A program made the position numbers and the translations under genes. DNA of 64,000 bases from Flavobacterium jejuense (GTDB lineage Bacteria > Bacteroidota > Bacteroidia > Flavobacteriales > Flavobacteriaceae), in NCBI RefSeq assembly GCF_006491595.2, contig NZ_VEVQ02000003.1, positions 353,367 to 417,366 on the forward strand, given 5' to 3'. Positions 53,776 to 64,000 of this stretch are shown here, in pieces; the stretch's first letter is position 1; every line of letters starts with the position of its first letter. The notes under the pieces are model-generated. The model was not told where the DNA came from, made no database searches, and worked only from the letters and a program-made list of their open reading frames with translations.

Positions 53776-55455
53776 ATGGAATTAAACAAACATAGTAAAA
53801 CCGTTACACAAGACCCCACTCAACCAGCTGCTCAAGCCATGCTCTATGGAATTGGTTTAGATGACAAACAATTAGCACAACCATTCATTGGCATTGCTTC
53901 AATGGGTTATGATGGAAACACATGCAACATGCATTTGAATCATTTGGCTTCACTAATCAAACAAGAAGTAAATGAAACCAATATGGTTGGACTTATCTTT
54001 AACACTATTGGAATTAGCGATGGAATAACGAATGGCACTGATGGAATGCGTTATTCTCTAGTTAGTAGAGAAATTATTGCCGATAGTATAGAAAGTGTAG
54101 TAGATGGTCATTATTATGATGCCATAATTGCAATTCCAGGTTGTGACAAGAATATGCCAGGTTCTATAATGGCAATGGGCCGTTTAAATCGCCCTTCCAT
54201 AATGGTATATGGTGGCACAATTGCTCCAGGCAAATACCAAGGTAAGGATTTGAATATCGTTTCCGCTTTCGAAGCCTTAGGGGAAAAAATTGCAGGAAAA
54301 ATATCAGAAGAAGAATTCAAAGGAATTATTAAAAATTCGTGTCCAGGTGCAGGTGCTTGTGGAGGAATGTATACTGCAAACACTATGGCAATTGCTATCG
54401 AAGCTCTTGGAATGAGTCTTCCCTACTCTAGTTCTAACCCTGCAGTTTCTCATGAAAAAATGGAAGAATGTAAACAAGCAGCTACTTATATCAAACTACT
54501 TTTAGAAAAAAATATCTGTCCAAGAGACATCATGACATTTGAAGCTTTTGAAAATGCAATCACTACTTTAATTGCTCTTGGAGGAAGCACAAATGCAGTC
54601 TTACATATTATCGCTATGGCAAAAAGTGTAGGCGTAAAAATTACTCAAGATGATTTTCAAAGAATCAGTAACAAAACACCTTTAATAGCCGATTTTAAAC
54701 CAGGTGGTAATTACCTAATGCAAAATCTTCATGAAAAAGGTGGTGTGCCAATGGTTTTAAAATATTTACTTTCCAAAGGAATGCTTCATGGGAATTGCTT
54801 AACAGTAACTGGAAAAACGTTAGCTGAAAATTTAAAAGACATAATAGATATTGATTTCGAAAGTCAGAATATTATTCGACCTATCGAAAAACCAATAAAA
54901 GAAACAGGACATCTTCAAATTTTATACGGCAACCTAGCCACAAAAGGTTCGGTAGCTAAAATTACAGGAAAAGAAGGTGAAAAATTTTCTGGCCCAGCCA
55001 AAGTATTTGACGGTGAAAAAGAACTAATTAAAGGAATTGAAGATAAAAAAATTCAAGCAGGTGATGTGATTGTTATTCGTTATGTAGGCCCAAAAGGAGG
55101 TCCAGGAATGCCAGAAATGCTAAAACCAACCTCTGCTATTATAGGTGCTGGTTTAGGCAAAAGCGTAGCCTTGATTACAGATGGAAGGTTCAGTGGTGGA
55201 ACTCATGGTTTCGTCGTCGGACATATTTCACCAGAAGCTTATGATGGTGGAACTATTGCTTTAGTTAAAGATGGGGATTTAATCGAATTAGATGCTATAA
55301 ATAATTCCATTCATCTGGCTATTTCAGATTCCGAATTAGAAAATAGAAAAAAAGCTTTTGTACAACCAAAACCAAAAGTTATTAAAGGAGTTTTATACAA
55401 ATATTTAAAATTAGTAACAGACGCATCTGAAGGTTGTGTTACTGACGAACTATAA
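53776..55455 (+). CDS. ilvD: dihydroxy-acid dehydratase
   Basis: A 559-aa iron-sulfur enzyme, third step of Ile/Val synthesis. Cluster Cys residues lie in [21 protein letters not shown] and [17 protein letters not shown]. The C-terminal part has [16 protein letters not shown] and [21 protein letters not shown]. The start [10 protein letters not shown] lies 1 nt after the ilvE stop; a longer frame overlapping ilvE is rejected. Confidence 0.97.
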   Translation: MELNKHSKTVTQDPTQPAAQAMLYGIGLDDKQLAQPFIGIASMGYDGNTCNMHLNHLASLIKQEVNETNMVGLIFNTIGISDGITNGTDGMRYSLVSREIIADSIESVVDGHYYDAIIAIPGCDKNMPGSIMAMGRLNRPSIMVYGGTIAPGKYQGKDLNIVSAFEALGEKIAGKISEEEFKGIIKNSCPGAGACGGMYTANTMAIAIEALGMSLPYSSSNPAVSHEKMEECKQAATYIKLLLEKNICPRDIMTFEAFENAITTLIALGGSTNAVLHIIAMAKSVGVKITQDDFQRISNKTPLIADFKPGGNYLMQNLHEKGGVPMVLKYLLSKGMLHGNCLTVTGKTLAENLKDIIDIDFESQNIIRPIEKPIKETGHLQILYGNLATKGSVAKITGKEGEKFSGPAKVFDGEKELIKGIEDKKIQAGDVIVIRYVGPKGGPGMPEMLKPTSAIIGAGLGKSVALITDGRFSGGTHGFVVGHISPEAYDGGTIALVKDGDLIELDAINNSIHLAISDSELENRKKAFVQPKPKVIKGVLYKYLKLVTDASEGCVTDEL

Positions 55456-55466
55456 TACGATTACTC

Positions 55467-57215
55467 ATGGAAACAGTAGAACAAAATACATTAGAAAACA
55501 ACATTGGAAAAACCCATAATGTTTCAGGAAGTTTAGCGGTTATAGATGCTTTATTGTCTGAAGATATCACAACAGTCTTTGGCTATCCTGGTGGAGCCAT
55601 TATGCCTATTTATGATGCTTTATATGATTTTAATGATAGTCTTAATCATATTTTAGTACGTCATGAGCAAGGTGCAATCCATGCAGCACAAGGATATGCT
55701 CGTGTCAGTGGCAAAACAGGTGTGGTATTTGCAACTAGTGGTCCTGGTGCTACAAACTTAGTAACTGGTTTGGCTGATGCCCAAATTGATTCTACTCCAT
55801 TAGTATGTATTACTGGTCAAGTTTTCGCTCATTTGTTAGGAACAGATGCCTTTCAAGAAACAGATGTAATCAATATCACTACCCCTATTACCAAATGGAA
55901 TTACCAAGTGACAGATGCTAATGAAATTCCAGAAGTATTAGCGAAAGCCTTTTTTATTGCGAGTTCTGGAAGACCTGGACCCGTTTTAATTGACATAACC
56001 AAAAACGCTCAATTACAACTCTTTGACTACAAAGGATACAGACAATGTGTGCACGTAAGAAGCTACAGAGCAGAGCCTATAGTAAGAAATGAATATATAG
56101 AGCAAGCCGCTAAACTAATTAACGAAGCAAAAAAACCATTTGTTATTTTTGGTCAAGGTGTTATTTTAGGTAATGCAGAAAAAGAATTCTTGGCTTTCAT
56201 TGAAAAAGCTGGTTTACCTACAGCATGGACGATAATGGGAATGAGTGCTATTCCAACCAATCATCCTCTTGGTGTAGGAATGTTAGGAATGCATGGAAAC
56301 TATGGACCAAATTACTTAACTAACGAATGCGATGTACTAATTGCTGTTGGTATGCGATTCGACGATCGAGTTACTGGACGTTTAGATAAATATGCAAAAC
56401 AAGCAAAAGTAGTACACCTAGACATTGACCCTGCAGAAATTGATAAAAACGTAGCTACAACAGTTGCTGTTTGGGGAAATTGTAAAGAAACATTACCGCT
56501 TTTAACTGCATTGGTAGAAGAAAAAACACATACTGAATGGTTCAAAGAATTTGACATCAAAAAAGAAAAGGAAACTACTCAATTAATTACAAAAGAATTA
56601 AACCCAACAGAAGGTGAATTAACCATGGGCGAAGTACTAAACGTTCTAAACGAGTTAACCAATGGTGAAGCCGTAATTGTAACTGATGTAGGCCAACATC
56701 AAATGGTAGCTTGCAGATATGCAAAACAAACTAAATCGAGAAGTAATATTACGAGTGGTGGTTTAGGAACCATGGGATTTGCTTTGCCAGCTGCTATTGG
56801 AGCAAAATTTGGAGCTCCAGAAAGAGAAGTCATTGCGATTATGGGCGATGGTGGTGCACAAATGAACATTCAAGAATTAGGAACGATTATGCAATTTAAA
56901 CCCAATGTAAAAATTCTAATTCTAAACAACAGTTTCCTAGGAATGGTAAGACAGTGGCAAGAATTATTTCATAAAAAGCGCTATTCATTTACTGATATTC
57001 AAAGCCCCAATTTTGTAACATTAGCCAGTGCTTATAACATAGCTGGTAAACAAATTTCAAAAAGAGAAGAATTGAAAGCTAGCTTAAAAGAAATGTTAGA
57101 TCATCCAGAATCTTATTTATTAGAGGTTGCTGTTTTACATGAAGATAATGTATTCCCAATGGTGCCTCAAGGAAAAGGAGTGGCTGAAATTGTATTAAGT
57201 AAAGAAGAAATCTAA
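55467..57215 (+). CDS. ilvB: acetolactate synthase, large (catalytic) subunit
   Basis: A 582-aa TPP-dependent enzyme that forms acetolactate or acetohydroxybutyrate. It has the PYR-domain GYPGGAIMPIYDAL and catalytic Glu in VRHEQGAIHAAQGYAR, the central FAD-binding domain (WTIMGMSAIP onward), and the TPP motif GDGGAQMNIQELGTIMQF near residue 461. It is 11 bp after ilvD and 5 bp before ilvN, so the two subunits are co-translated. Confidence 0.97.
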   Translation: METVEQNTLENNIGKTHNVSGSLAVIDALLSEDITTVFGYPGGAIMPIYDALYDFNDSLNHILVRHEQGAIHAAQGYARVSGKTGVVFATSGPGATNLVTGLADAQIDSTPLVCITGQVFAHLLGTDAFQETDVINITTPITKWNYQVTDANEIPEVLAKAFFIASSGRPGPVLIDITKNAQLQLFDYKGYRQCVHVRSYRAEPIVRNEYIEQAAKLINEAKKPFVIFGQGVILGNAEKEFLAFIEKAGLPTAWTIMGMSAIPTNHPLGVGMLGMHGNYGPNYLTNECDVLIAVGMRFDDRVTGRLDKYAKQAKVVHLDIDPAEIDKNVATTVAVWGNCKETLPLLTALVEEKTHTEWFKEFDIKKEKETTQLITKELNPTEGELTMGEVLNVLNELTNGEAVIVTDVGQHQMVACRYAKQTKSRSNITSGGLGTMGFALPAAIGAKFGAPEREVIAIMGDGGAQMNIQELGTIMQFKPNVKILILNNSFLGMVRQWQELFHKKRYSFTDIQSPNFVTLASAYNIAGKQISKREELKASLKEMLDHPESYLLEVAVLHEDNVFPMVPQGKGVAEIVLSKEEI

Positions 57216-57220
57216 AAGAA

Positions 57221-57808
57221 ATGAAACAAGAACATACATTAACCGTATACAGCGAAAATCAGGTGGGTCTTTTAAATAAAATTGCCATCATTTTTTCCAG
57301 ACGCAAAATAAATTTAGAAAGTTTCAATTCGTCCCCAAGTGAAATCGAAAAAATATATCGTTTTACTATTGTTGTAAAAGAAACAGAAGAAGTGGTCCGC
57401 AATCTAGTGCGCCAAATAGAAAAAATTGTAGATGTTTTTAAAGTCTTTAACAATACAAATGATGAAATTATTTGGCAACAAATTGCTTTGTACAAAGTAC
57501 CAACAAGTATTATAATGAAAGATGCAAAAGTAGAACGTCTTTTAAGACAATTTGGTGCCAATGTAGTCGTTATCCGTAATGACTACACTGTTTTTGAAGC
57601 CACAGGTCAAGATGATGAAATTAACAACCTATTGAAAGAATTGGATAAATATGGTTTAATTGAATTTGTCAGAAGTTCAAGAATAGCAATAATTAAATCC
57701 AGTGAAGGAGTTCATAAACAGGTTTTGGATATGCAAAAAAATGATCCTAGAAAATCTCCAATTAACAACGAATATCTAAATAGTAAAAGTAAAATCTTTC
57801 AAATGTAA
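57221..57808 (+). CDS. ilvN: acetolactate synthase, small (regulatory) subunit
   Basis: A 195-aa regulatory subunit. The N-terminal ACT domain (about 5-80) begins HTLTVYSENQVGLLNKIAII with the RRKINLESFNSSPSE segment. The C-terminal part (about 85-165) contains RSSRIAIIKSS. Valine feedback usually acts through this subunit. It is longer than E. coli IlvN and of the size of IlvH. Confidence 0.95.
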   Translation: MKQEHTLTVYSENQVGLLNKIAIIFSRRKINLESFNSSPSEIEKIYRFTIVVKETEEVVRNLVRQIEKIVDVFKVFNNTNDEIIWQQIALYKVPTSIIMKDAKVERLLRQFGANVVVIRNDYTVFEATGQDDEINNLLKELDKYGLIEFVRSSRIAIIKSSEGVHKQVLDMQKNDPRKSPINNEYLNSKSKIFQM

Positions 57809-57861
57809 TTTTCCAATTACAAGATTAAAATAAATAAAAACTAAAATTAAAAACATAGACA

Positions 57862-59340
57862 ATGTCAAATTATTTCAATTCACTACCTCATCGTTTAAAA
57901 GTTCAAGAATTAGGGAAATGTGACTTTATGGATAAATCAGAATTTTCTGAAGGTGTAACTAAATTAAAAGATAAAAAAATAGTAATCATTGGTTGTGGTG
58001 CTCAAGGTTTGGCTCAAGGCCAAAATATGCGTGATAGTGGTCTACATGTTGCTTATGCCTTACGTAAAGAGGCAATAGAAGGTAAAAGGGCTTCTTTCGT
58101 AAACGCAACAGAAAACGGATTTGAAGTAGGAACATTTGAAGAAATTATTCCAACTGCTGATTTAGTTTCCAATCTAGCTCCAGACAAACAACATACTGAT
58201 GTAGTGAATAAAGTGGTGCCTTTGATGAAAAAAGGAGCTTGTTTATCCTATTCTCATGGTTTTAATATTGTGGAAGAAGGAGTAAAAATCCGTGAAGATA
58301 TCACAGTAGTAATGATTGCCCCAAAATCGCCTGCCTCTGAAGTAAGAGCAGAATATTTAAGAGGTTTTGGTGTACCAACATTAATCGCTGTACACTCAGA
58401 AAATGATCCAAACGGTGACGGTTTAGCTATTGCAAAAGCATACTGTGTAGGAACTGGAGGTGATAGAGCTGGTGTATTACTATCGTCTTTCGTGGCGGAA
58501 GTAAAATCGGATTTAATGGGTGAACAAACCATTTTGTGTGGTTTATTACAAACAGGTTCTATTTTGAGTTTTGATAAAATGGTCGAAAAAGGAATCGATA
58601 CAGGTTATGCTTCAAAATTAGTGCAATACGGTTGGGAAGTCATTACAGAAGCTTTAAAAATAGGTGGCATTACCAATATGATGGATCGTTTATCAAATCC
58701 TGCTAAAGTAGAAGCATTTAAATTGGCAGAAGAATTAAAAGAAATCATGAAACCGCTGTTTGAAAAACACATGGATGATATTTTATCAGGACATTTTTCG
58801 CAAACGATGATGGAAGATTGGGCTGCTGGTGATAAAAATCTATTAACTTGGAGAGAAGCTACTGGGCAAACTAATTTTGAAAAAACACCTGCAGCTGATG
58901 TAAAAATAAGCGAGGAAGAATACTTCGACAATGCCTTATTAATGGTGGCTTTTGTAAAAGCGGGTGTAGAATTGGCTTACGAAACCATGACTGTTTCAGG
59001 AATCAAAGAAGAATCGGCTTATTATGAATCTTTGCATGAAGCTCCGCTTATAGCGAATACTATTGCTCGCAAAAAATTATTCGAAATGAACCGAGTAATT
59101 TCGGACACTGCAGAATATGGTTGTTATTTATTTGATCATGCTTGCAAACCGCTTTTAACTAATTTCATGAAAAAAGTAGACACTAATTTAATTGGTGAAA
59201 ACTTCAATGAAACTGCTAATAAAAATGTAGACAATTTCGAATTAGTAAAAATAAACGATAGCATTAGAAATCATTCTATAGAAATTTGTGGTGCTGAATT
59301 AAGAGCTGCTATGACTGCTATGAAAAAAATTGTAGCGTAA
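57862..59340 (+). CDS. ilvC: ketol-acid reductoisomerase (class II)
   Basis: A 492-aa enzyme, the long class II form also found in E. coli, not the short class I form. The NADP-binding loop is [15 protein letters not shown] (about 38-52), followed by [14 protein letters not shown], which decides cofactor preference. Two copies of the knotted C-terminal domain hold the Mg-binding acidic residues ([24 protein letters not shown]). It lies 53 bp after ilvN. Confidence 0.97.
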   Translation: MSNYFNSLPHRLKVQELGKCDFMDKSEFSEGVTKLKDKKIVIIGCGAQGLAQGQNMRDSGLHVAYALRKEAIEGKRASFVNATENGFEVGTFEEIIPTADLVSNLAPDKQHTDVVNKVVPLMKKGACLSYSHGFNIVEEGVKIREDITVVMIAPKSPASEVRAEYLRGFGVPTLIAVHSENDPNGDGLAIAKAYCVGTGGDRAGVLLSSFVAEVKSDLMGEQTILCGLLQTGSILSFDKMVEKGIDTGYASKLVQYGWEVITEALKIGGITNMMDRLSNPAKVEAFKLAEELKEIMKPLFEKHMDDILSGHFSQTMMEDWAAGDKNLLTWREATGQTNFEKTPAADVKISEEEYFDNALLMVAFVKAGVELAYETMTVSGIKEESAYYESLHEAPLIANTIARKKLFEMNRVISDTAEYGCYLFDHACKPLLTNFMKKVDTNLIGENFNETANKNVDNFELVKINDSIRNHSIEICGAELRAAMTAMKKIVA

Positions 59341-59397
59341 AAAAGAAGAAAGAGAAAAGAAGAAAGAGAAATTCTAAATAAAACTTGATTCACAATC

Positions 59398-60657
59398 ATG
59401 CTAACAACAACAATGACCGTTTTTGAAGAAGTACTAGAAGCCAAAAAGCAATTTGAAGGTGTAGTATATGCTACTCCTCTATTACCTAGTCGCAATTTAT
59501 CAAATGAATTCCAAGCCAATATTCTTTTAAAAAGAGAAGATTTACAAGTAGTGCGTTCTTATAAAATTCGTGGTGCTTATAATAAAATGAGTTCATTATC
59601 CGAAAGCGAAAAAAAACAAGGCATCGTTTGTGCTAGCGCAGGAAATCATGCGCAAGGTGTGGCTTATTCTTGTCATTTATTACAAATACATGGTAAGATT
59701 TTCATGCCAAAAACCACTCCAAAACAAAAAATCAAACAAGTCCAACTTTTTGGTCAAGGATACATTGAAATTATTCTAACGGGTGACACTTTTGATGATG
59801 CTTATGCTTCAGCGAATGTAACTTGTTTGAAAGAAGACAAAATCTTTATTCATCCCTTTGACGATGTTAAAGTCATTGCTGGACAAGGAACAGTAGGTTT
59901 AGAAATTTTGGAAGACATCAAAACACCTATAGATTATATTTTTGTTCCAATAGGTGGTGGTGGATTGGCTTCTGGATTATCAACTGTATTTAAAGAGTTG
60001 AGTCCGAATACAAAAATCATTGGGGTTGAACCAGAAGGAGCTCCATCGATGAAAACTTCCATAGAAAGAGGAGAAAATACGCGTTTAGAAAGTATTGATA
60101 AGTTTGTTGACGGTGCAGCTGTAAAACAAGTTGGAAATCACAATTTTAAAATTTGTCAAAAAAATTTAGATGATATTATTTTAGTTCCAGAGGGAAAAGT
60201 TTGTTCTACTATCTTACAATTGTATAACGAAGAAGCGATGGTTGTTGAACCCGCAGGTGCTTTAACAATTGCAGCTTTAGATTTTTATCAAGATAAAATA
60301 AAAGATAAAAACGTAGTTTGCATTGTGAGTGGAAGTAATAACGACATTGAACGCACAGCAGAAATCAAAGAGCGTTCTTTATTGTATGAAGGCTTAAAAC
60401 ATTATTTCCTCATACAATTTCCACAACGACCAGGAGCTTTAAAAGAATTTGTAAATGATATTTTAGGTGATGATGATGATATTACTTATTTCCAATTCAA
60501 ACAAAAAAATAATAGAGAATCAGGACCTGTAATCGTTGGTTTAGAATTAAAAAACAAAACCGACATACTACCTATTCAACAAAAAATGACAGCAAAAGGT
60601 TTTGAATTTCATTACCTAAACGAGAAAGAGGACTTATTTGCACAATTAATTGGGTAA
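59398..60657 (+). CDS. ilvA: threonine ammonia-lyase (threonine deaminase)
   Basis: A 419-aa PLP enzyme that makes 2-ketobutyrate, the first committed step to isoleucine. PLP lysine K56 is in SYKIRGAYNKM, followed by SAGNHAQGVAYSC and GGGGLASG. A single C-terminal ACT-like domain (about 335-415, YFLIQFPQRPGALKEF) should allow feedback by isoleucine. E. coli IlvA has two such domains; a single one is typical of the shorter form. It is the last gene before a strong terminator. A start at the next ATG (59413) is also possible. Confidence 0.95.
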   Translation: MLTTTMTVFEEVLEAKKQFEGVVYATPLLPSRNLSNEFQANILLKREDLQVVRSYKIRGAYNKMSSLSESEKKQGIVCASAGNHAQGVAYSCHLLQIHGKIFMPKTTPKQKIKQVQLFGQGYIEIILTGDTFDDAYASANVTCLKEDKIFIHPFDDVKVIAGQGTVGLEILEDIKTPIDYIFVPIGGGGLASGLSTVFKELSPNTKIIGVEPEGAPSMKTSIERGENTRLESIDKFVDGAAVKQVGNHNFKICQKNLDDIILVPEGKVCSTILQLYNEEAMVVEPAGALTIAALDFYQDKIKDKNVVCIVSGSNNDIERTAEIKERSLLYEGLKHYFLIQFPQRPGALKEFVNDILGDDDDITYFQFKQKNNRESGPVIVGLELKNKTDILPIQQKMTAKGFEFHYLNEKEDLFAQLIG

Positions 60658-60682
60658 AAAAGACTCTGGGTTTGGTTTAGTT

Positions 60683-60715
60683 TAAAGTCTTACAGTTTCC
60701 TGTAAGACTTTTTTA
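60683..60715 (+). terminator. terminator of the ilv operon
   Basis: Stem AAGTCTTACAG (60685-60695) with CTGTAAGACTT (60700-60710), a 4-nt loop and a run of six T residues. It marks the end of the six-gene operon. Confidence 0.92.
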
Positions 60716-60981
60716 ATATTCAAAAAGTCAACCCGTAAAGAAAAACCATAACATACATTTAAAATTAAATTAATATTCTGTTAATCAGTTTAAAAAAAAC
60801 CAAATCACAACAAAAATAAAGTGTTTTTTTACCAAAATAAAGATAGTTCATCAAGCTTTATTTCCCCCTCTTACTTCATCTTATTAACACATTTAACAAA
60901 TTATTTCAAAAAAATATTATAATTTATTAATTAATATCAATATTTTTACATTCTTATTAACTAAATCATAAAACTTTTCAA
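60716..60981. other. AT-rich intergenic region
   Basis: About 266 bp, rich in A/T. No exact TAnnTTTG box or recognisable RNA was seen; the nearest box is TATTTTTA at about 60951. It separates the ilv operon from the giant repeat protein. Confidence 0.4.
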
Positions 60982-63900
60982 ATGAAAAAAACTACTTTAA
61001 TGTGTTTTATAATATTGGTCTTTTGCTTCCAATCTTATGCACAATTTACCGAAAATTTTGATACAAACACCACGCTACCAGCTGGTTGGTCCATCATCAA
61101 CCAAGGAGGAGCTAATGGCTGGACCATATACGATCAAGGTACAGGAGCTCACTCAGGCACAAACATTGTAAGAATTCAATACAATACAACTGCCCATGAT
61201 GATTATTTAATTTCTCCAGCAATTAATGTTACTTCTGGTGTAAATGATAGAATATCTTTTTATATTAAATCTTTAAACTCTGGTTTTTTAGAGCCTTACG
61301 AAGTTTTATTATCTACAACTACTAATACAGCAAGTTCTGATTTTTCTGTTGTATTGCAATCTAGTCAACTTGCAAGTGCAGCTGATTGGGAGAAAAAAGA
61401 GTTCATCTTAACATCATATGCTGGCCAAACTGTTTATATTGCTATTAGAGCTACTGGAACAGATCAAGACCGTCTTGCTGTTGATGACTTTGTAAATGAT
61501 ACTGCTCCATCTTGCCCTCAACCAACAGTTTTAACGACTAATGCTATCCTTTCTACAAGTGCTGAATTAGGTTGGACAGAAAACGGAACAGCTTCTTTAT
61601 ACAATGTTGAAGTAGTAACTTCAGGAACTCCTGCAACAGGAACTGCAACTGATACAGGTGTAAACAACTCATTTAACAAAACTGGCTTAACACCTGCAAC
61701 AACATATGATTATTATGTTCAAGCTGATTGTGGAGGTGGTGACTTAAGCTTATGGTCAGGACCATATACATTCACAACAGCATGTGTTGCTGTTGATAGT
61801 TTTAATGAAAATTTCGATGGTGTAACTACACCTGCTCTACCTCCATGTTGGTCAAAACTTATTGATAATGGTGCATCAACCTATGCAACAGTTACTACAT
61901 CAACTAGCGCAGACAATACTGCTCCAAATGGTGTAACTTTATACAATGATAGCTCATCAAGCACAGCTAACATCATGCTTATTTCTCCATTACTATCTAA
62001 CCTAAGTGATGGTACAAATCAATTACGCTTTTTTGCAAGAGCAGGAACAGCTTCACAAGATATTGAAGTAGGAACTATAACTAATCCTGCTGATGGTTCT
62101 ACATTCACCCCTCTAACAACAGTAGATTTATCTACAAATCATACAGAATACATTGTTCTATTTGACACTTATTTTGGACTTGATAGTTATGTTGCTGTCC
62201 GCAGACTATCTACCTCAACATATACTTCTGTATATTTAGATGATATGGTATGGGAACCAATACCTTCTTGCCCTAAACCTTCAATTTTAACGACTAGTAC
62301 TATTCTTGCTACAAGTGCAGAATTAGGTTGGACAGAAAACGGAACAGCTACTTTATACAATGTTGAAGTAGTAACCTCTGGAACTCCTGCTACAGGAACT
62401 GCAACTGATACAGGTGTAAGCAACCCTTTTAACAAAACTGGCTTAACACCTGCAACAACATATGATTATTATGTTCAAGCTGATTGTGGAGGGGGTGACT
62501 TAAGCTTATGGTCAGGACCTTATACATTCACAACTGCATGTGTTGCTGTTGATAGTTTTAATGAAAATTTTGATGGTGTAACTACACCTGCTCTACCTAC
62601 ATGTTGGTCAAAACTTATTGATAATGGTGCTTCAACTTATGCAACAGTTACTACTTCAACTAGTGCAGACAATACTGCTCCAAATGGTGTAACTTTATAC
62701 AATTCTGACTCACCAAGCACAGCTAACATCATGCTTATTTCTCCTTTATTATCTAATTTAAGTGATGGTACACACCAATTGCGTTTTTTCGCAAGAGCTG
62801 GAACAGCTTCACAAGATATTGAAGTAGGAACTATCACAAACCCTACAGATGGTTCTACATTTACCTCTTTAACAACAGTAGATTTATCTACAACTCATAC
62901 AGAATATATTGTTACATTCAACACTTATTCTGGACTTGATAGTTATGTTGCTGTCCGTAGATTATCTACCTCAACATACACTGATGTATATTTAGATGAT
63001 ATGATATGGGAACCAATGCCTTCTTGCCCTAAACCTTCAATTTTAACCACTAATGCTATTCTTGCTACAAGTGCAGAATTAGGTTGGACAGAAAACGGAA
63101 CAGCTTCTTTATACAATGTTGAAGTAGTAACCTCTGGAACTCCTGCAACGGGAACTGCAACTGATACAGGTGTAAGCAACCCTTTTAACAAAACTGGCTT
63201 AACACCTGCAACAACATATGATTATTATGTTCAAGCTGATTGTGGAGGGGGTGACTTAAGCTTATGGTCAGGACCTTATACATTCACAACTGCATGTGTT
63301 GCTGTTGATAGTTTTAATGAAAATTTTGATGGTGTAACTACACCTGCTCTACCTACATGTTGGTCAAAACTTATTGATAATGGTGCATCAACTTATGCAA
63401 CTGTTACTACTTCAACTAGTGCAGACAATACTGCTCCAAATGGTGTAGCTTTATACAATTCTGACTCACCAAGCACAGCTAACATCATCCTTATTTCTCC
63501 TTTATTATCTAATTTAAGTGATGGTACACATCAATTGCGTTTTTTCGCAAGAGCTGGAACAGCTTCTCAAGATATTGAGGTAGGAACAATTACTAATCCT
63601 GCTGATGGCTCTACATTCACCTCTTTAGCAACAGTAGATTTATCTACAACTCATACAGAATATATTGTTAGATTTGACACTTATTTTGGACTTGACAGTT
63701 ATATTGCTGTTCGTAGATTATCTACCTCAACATATACTTATGTATATTTAGATGATATGGCATGGGAGACAATTCCAGCATGCCAAGATCCAATTGGCTT
63801 AGCTGTATCAAATCTAACTGATACTTCAGGAGATATCACATGGTCTGCTACATCTGGTAGTTATGAATATGTATTAGATACCAATACAGCTGATCCAGTA

Positions 63901-64000
63901 GGTTCTGGAACAGCCCTAACAACAGAAACATATAACGCTACTGGTCTAACTTCTTCAACAACTTATTATTTTCATGTTAGAACAGATTGTGGATCAGGTA
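60982..64000 (+). CDS. large secreted repeat protein with FN3 and MAM-like (choice-of-anchor) modules, incomplete at the 3' end
   Basis: An open frame of 1006 codons that runs off the window end. The signal peptide MKKTTLMCFIILVFCFQSYA is followed by an adhesion-type domain (about 23-175, FTENFDTNTTLPAGW to LAVDDFVNDTAPS). Then come three tandem 252-aa units, each an FN3-like domain (GLTPATTYDYYVQADCGGGD) plus a MAM-like beta-sandwich (SFNENFDGVTTPALP to VYLDDM.WE). A fourth, divergent FN3 unit begins at about 63779. T9SS cargo is likely but the C-terminal domain is outside the window. The repeats suggest a surface adhesin. Confidence 0.85.
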   Translation, partial: MKKTTLMCFIILVFCFQSYAQFTENFDTNTTLPAGWSIINQGGANGWTIYDQGTGAHSGTNIVRIQYNTTAHDDYLISPAINVTSGVNDRISFYIKSLNSGFLEPYEVLLSTTTNTASSDFSVVLQSSQLASAADWEKKEFILTSYAGQTVYIAIRATGTDQDRLAVDDFVNDTAPSCPQPTVLTTNAILSTSAELGWTENGTASLYNVEVVTSGTPATGTATDTGVNNSFNKTGLTPATTYDYYVQADCGGGDLSLWSGPYTFTTACVAVDSFNENFDGVTTPALPPCWSKLIDNGASTYATVTTSTSADNTAPNGVTLYNDSSSSTANIMLISPLLSNLSDGTNQLRFFARAGTASQDIEVGTITNPADGSTFTPLTTVDLSTNHTEYIVLFDTYFGLDSYVAVRRLSTSTYTSVYLDDMVWEPIPSCPKPSILTTSTILATSAELGWTENGTATLYNVEVVTSGTPATGTATDTGVSNPFNKTGLTPATTYDYYVQADCGGGDLSLWSGPYTFTTACVAVDSFNENFDGVTTPALPTCWSKLIDNGASTYATVTTSTSADNTAPNGVTLYNSDSPSTANIMLISPLLSNLSDGTHQLRFFARAGTASQDIEVGTITNPTDGSTFTSLTTVDLSTTHTEYIVTFNTYSGLDSYVAVRRLSTSTYTDVYLDDMIWEPMPSCPKPSILTTNAILATSAELGWTENGTASLYNVEVVTSGTPATGTATDTGVSNPFNKTGLTPATTYDYYVQADCGGGDLSLWSGPYTFTTACVAVDSFNENFDGVTTPALPTCWSKLIDNGASTYATVTTSTSADNTAPNGVALYNSDSPSTANIILISPLLSNLSDGTHQLRFFARAGTASQDIEVGTITNPADGSTFTSLATVDLSTTHTEYIVRFDTYFGLDSYIAVRRLSTSTYTYVYLDDMAWETIPACQDPIGLAVSNLTDTSGDITWSATSGSYEYVLDTNTADPVGSGTALTTETYNATGLTSSTTYYFHVRTDCGSG
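61511..62266 (+). repeat. 756-bp tandem repeat, unit 1
   Basis: Starts at CTTGCCCT. It is the most divergent of the three units, for example CAACCAACAG in place of the AAACCTTCAA seen in units 2 and 3. It encodes one FN3 plus one MAM-like module, exactly 252 codons. Confidence 0.88.
62267..63022 (+). repeat. 756-bp tandem repeat, unit 2
   Basis: Exactly 756 bp after unit 1, starting CTTGCCCTAAACC. Nearly identical to unit 3 at the DNA level, including long stretches without a single change. Confidence 0.9.
63023..63778 (+). repeat. 756-bp tandem repeat, unit 3
   Basis: Exactly 756 bp after unit 2. The near identity with unit 2, even at silent positions, points to recent duplication or gene conversion. 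At 63779 the repeat ends and a divergent unit follows. Confidence 0.9.

Noticed and set aside
61511..63778. Regular repeats considered as a CRISPR array or satellite
   Set aside because: The units are 756 bp long, coding and in frame, with no short-repeat/unique-spacer pattern.

Overview
The window looks like a chromosomal segment of a Flavobacterium-like member of the Bacteroidota. The reasons are low GC, Bacteroidota promoters (TTTG, about 18 nt, TAnnTTTG) before many genes, almost no Shine-Dalgarno sequences except at rpsU, a SusC/SusD pair, several proteins with signal peptides and type IX secretion (T9SS) C-terminal domains, and putative porin and DUF2851 families. No phage, insertion sequence, CRISPR array or defence locus was found.

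Region 1 (1-10.6 kb, all minus strand) is the translation and transcription core. In transcription order it holds rpsU, a Xer-type recombinase, hpf, tRNA-Thr(TGT), tRNA-Tyr, tRNA-Thr(GGT), tuf, tRNA-Trp, secE, nusG, rplK, rplA, rplJ, rplL, rpoB and the start of rpoC. rpsU carries a strong Shine-Dalgarno sequence. Two promoters here lie inside the terminator of the gene before them.

Region 2 (10.6-20 kb, minus) holds metabolic and envelope genes: acyl-CoA dehydrogenase, a helix-hairpin-helix protein, an NSS-family Na+ symporter with a 52-aa MetS-like partner, PspC, DUF2851, a cystathionine beta-synthase-like enzyme with CBS domains, and a putative porin. Region 3 (20-25.6 kb, minus) is a SusC/SusD nutrient uptake pair with a third lipoprotein. 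Region 4 (25.8-36.7 kb) holds rnhB, lipB and lysS. It is followed by a four-gene copper-type cassette: a Cys-rich small protein, an MbnP-like lipoprotein, an MbnH/cytochrome c peroxidase-like di-haem protein and an outer-membrane beta-barrel. Next come two small exported proteins and the run ACC deaminase-like / glucosaminidase-LysM / hemL.

Region 5 (36.8-49 kb) has three large T9SS cargo proteins that share one C-terminal module. Region 6 (49-52.3 kb) has an HExxH membrane protein, DUF5522, urocanase and a DUF4136 lipoprotein. Region 7 (52.4-60.7 kb) is a complete isoleucine/valine operon, ilvE-ilvD-ilvB-ilvN-ilvC-ilvA. It is preceded by two tandem leader peptides rich in Ile/Val/Leu codons, each followed by its own terminator, so a double transcription attenuator. 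Region 8 (61-64 kb) is the start of a giant repeat protein with three 756-bp tandem repeats, cut by the window end.

Four copies of a structured intergenic element with covarying stems and a conserved internal loop are scattered through the window (17.95, 27.2, 31.3 and 49.6 kb). The most interesting points are the tandem ilv attenuators, the MbnP/MbnH-like cassette, the SD-controlled rpsU, the covarying element family and the promoter-in-terminator arrangement.
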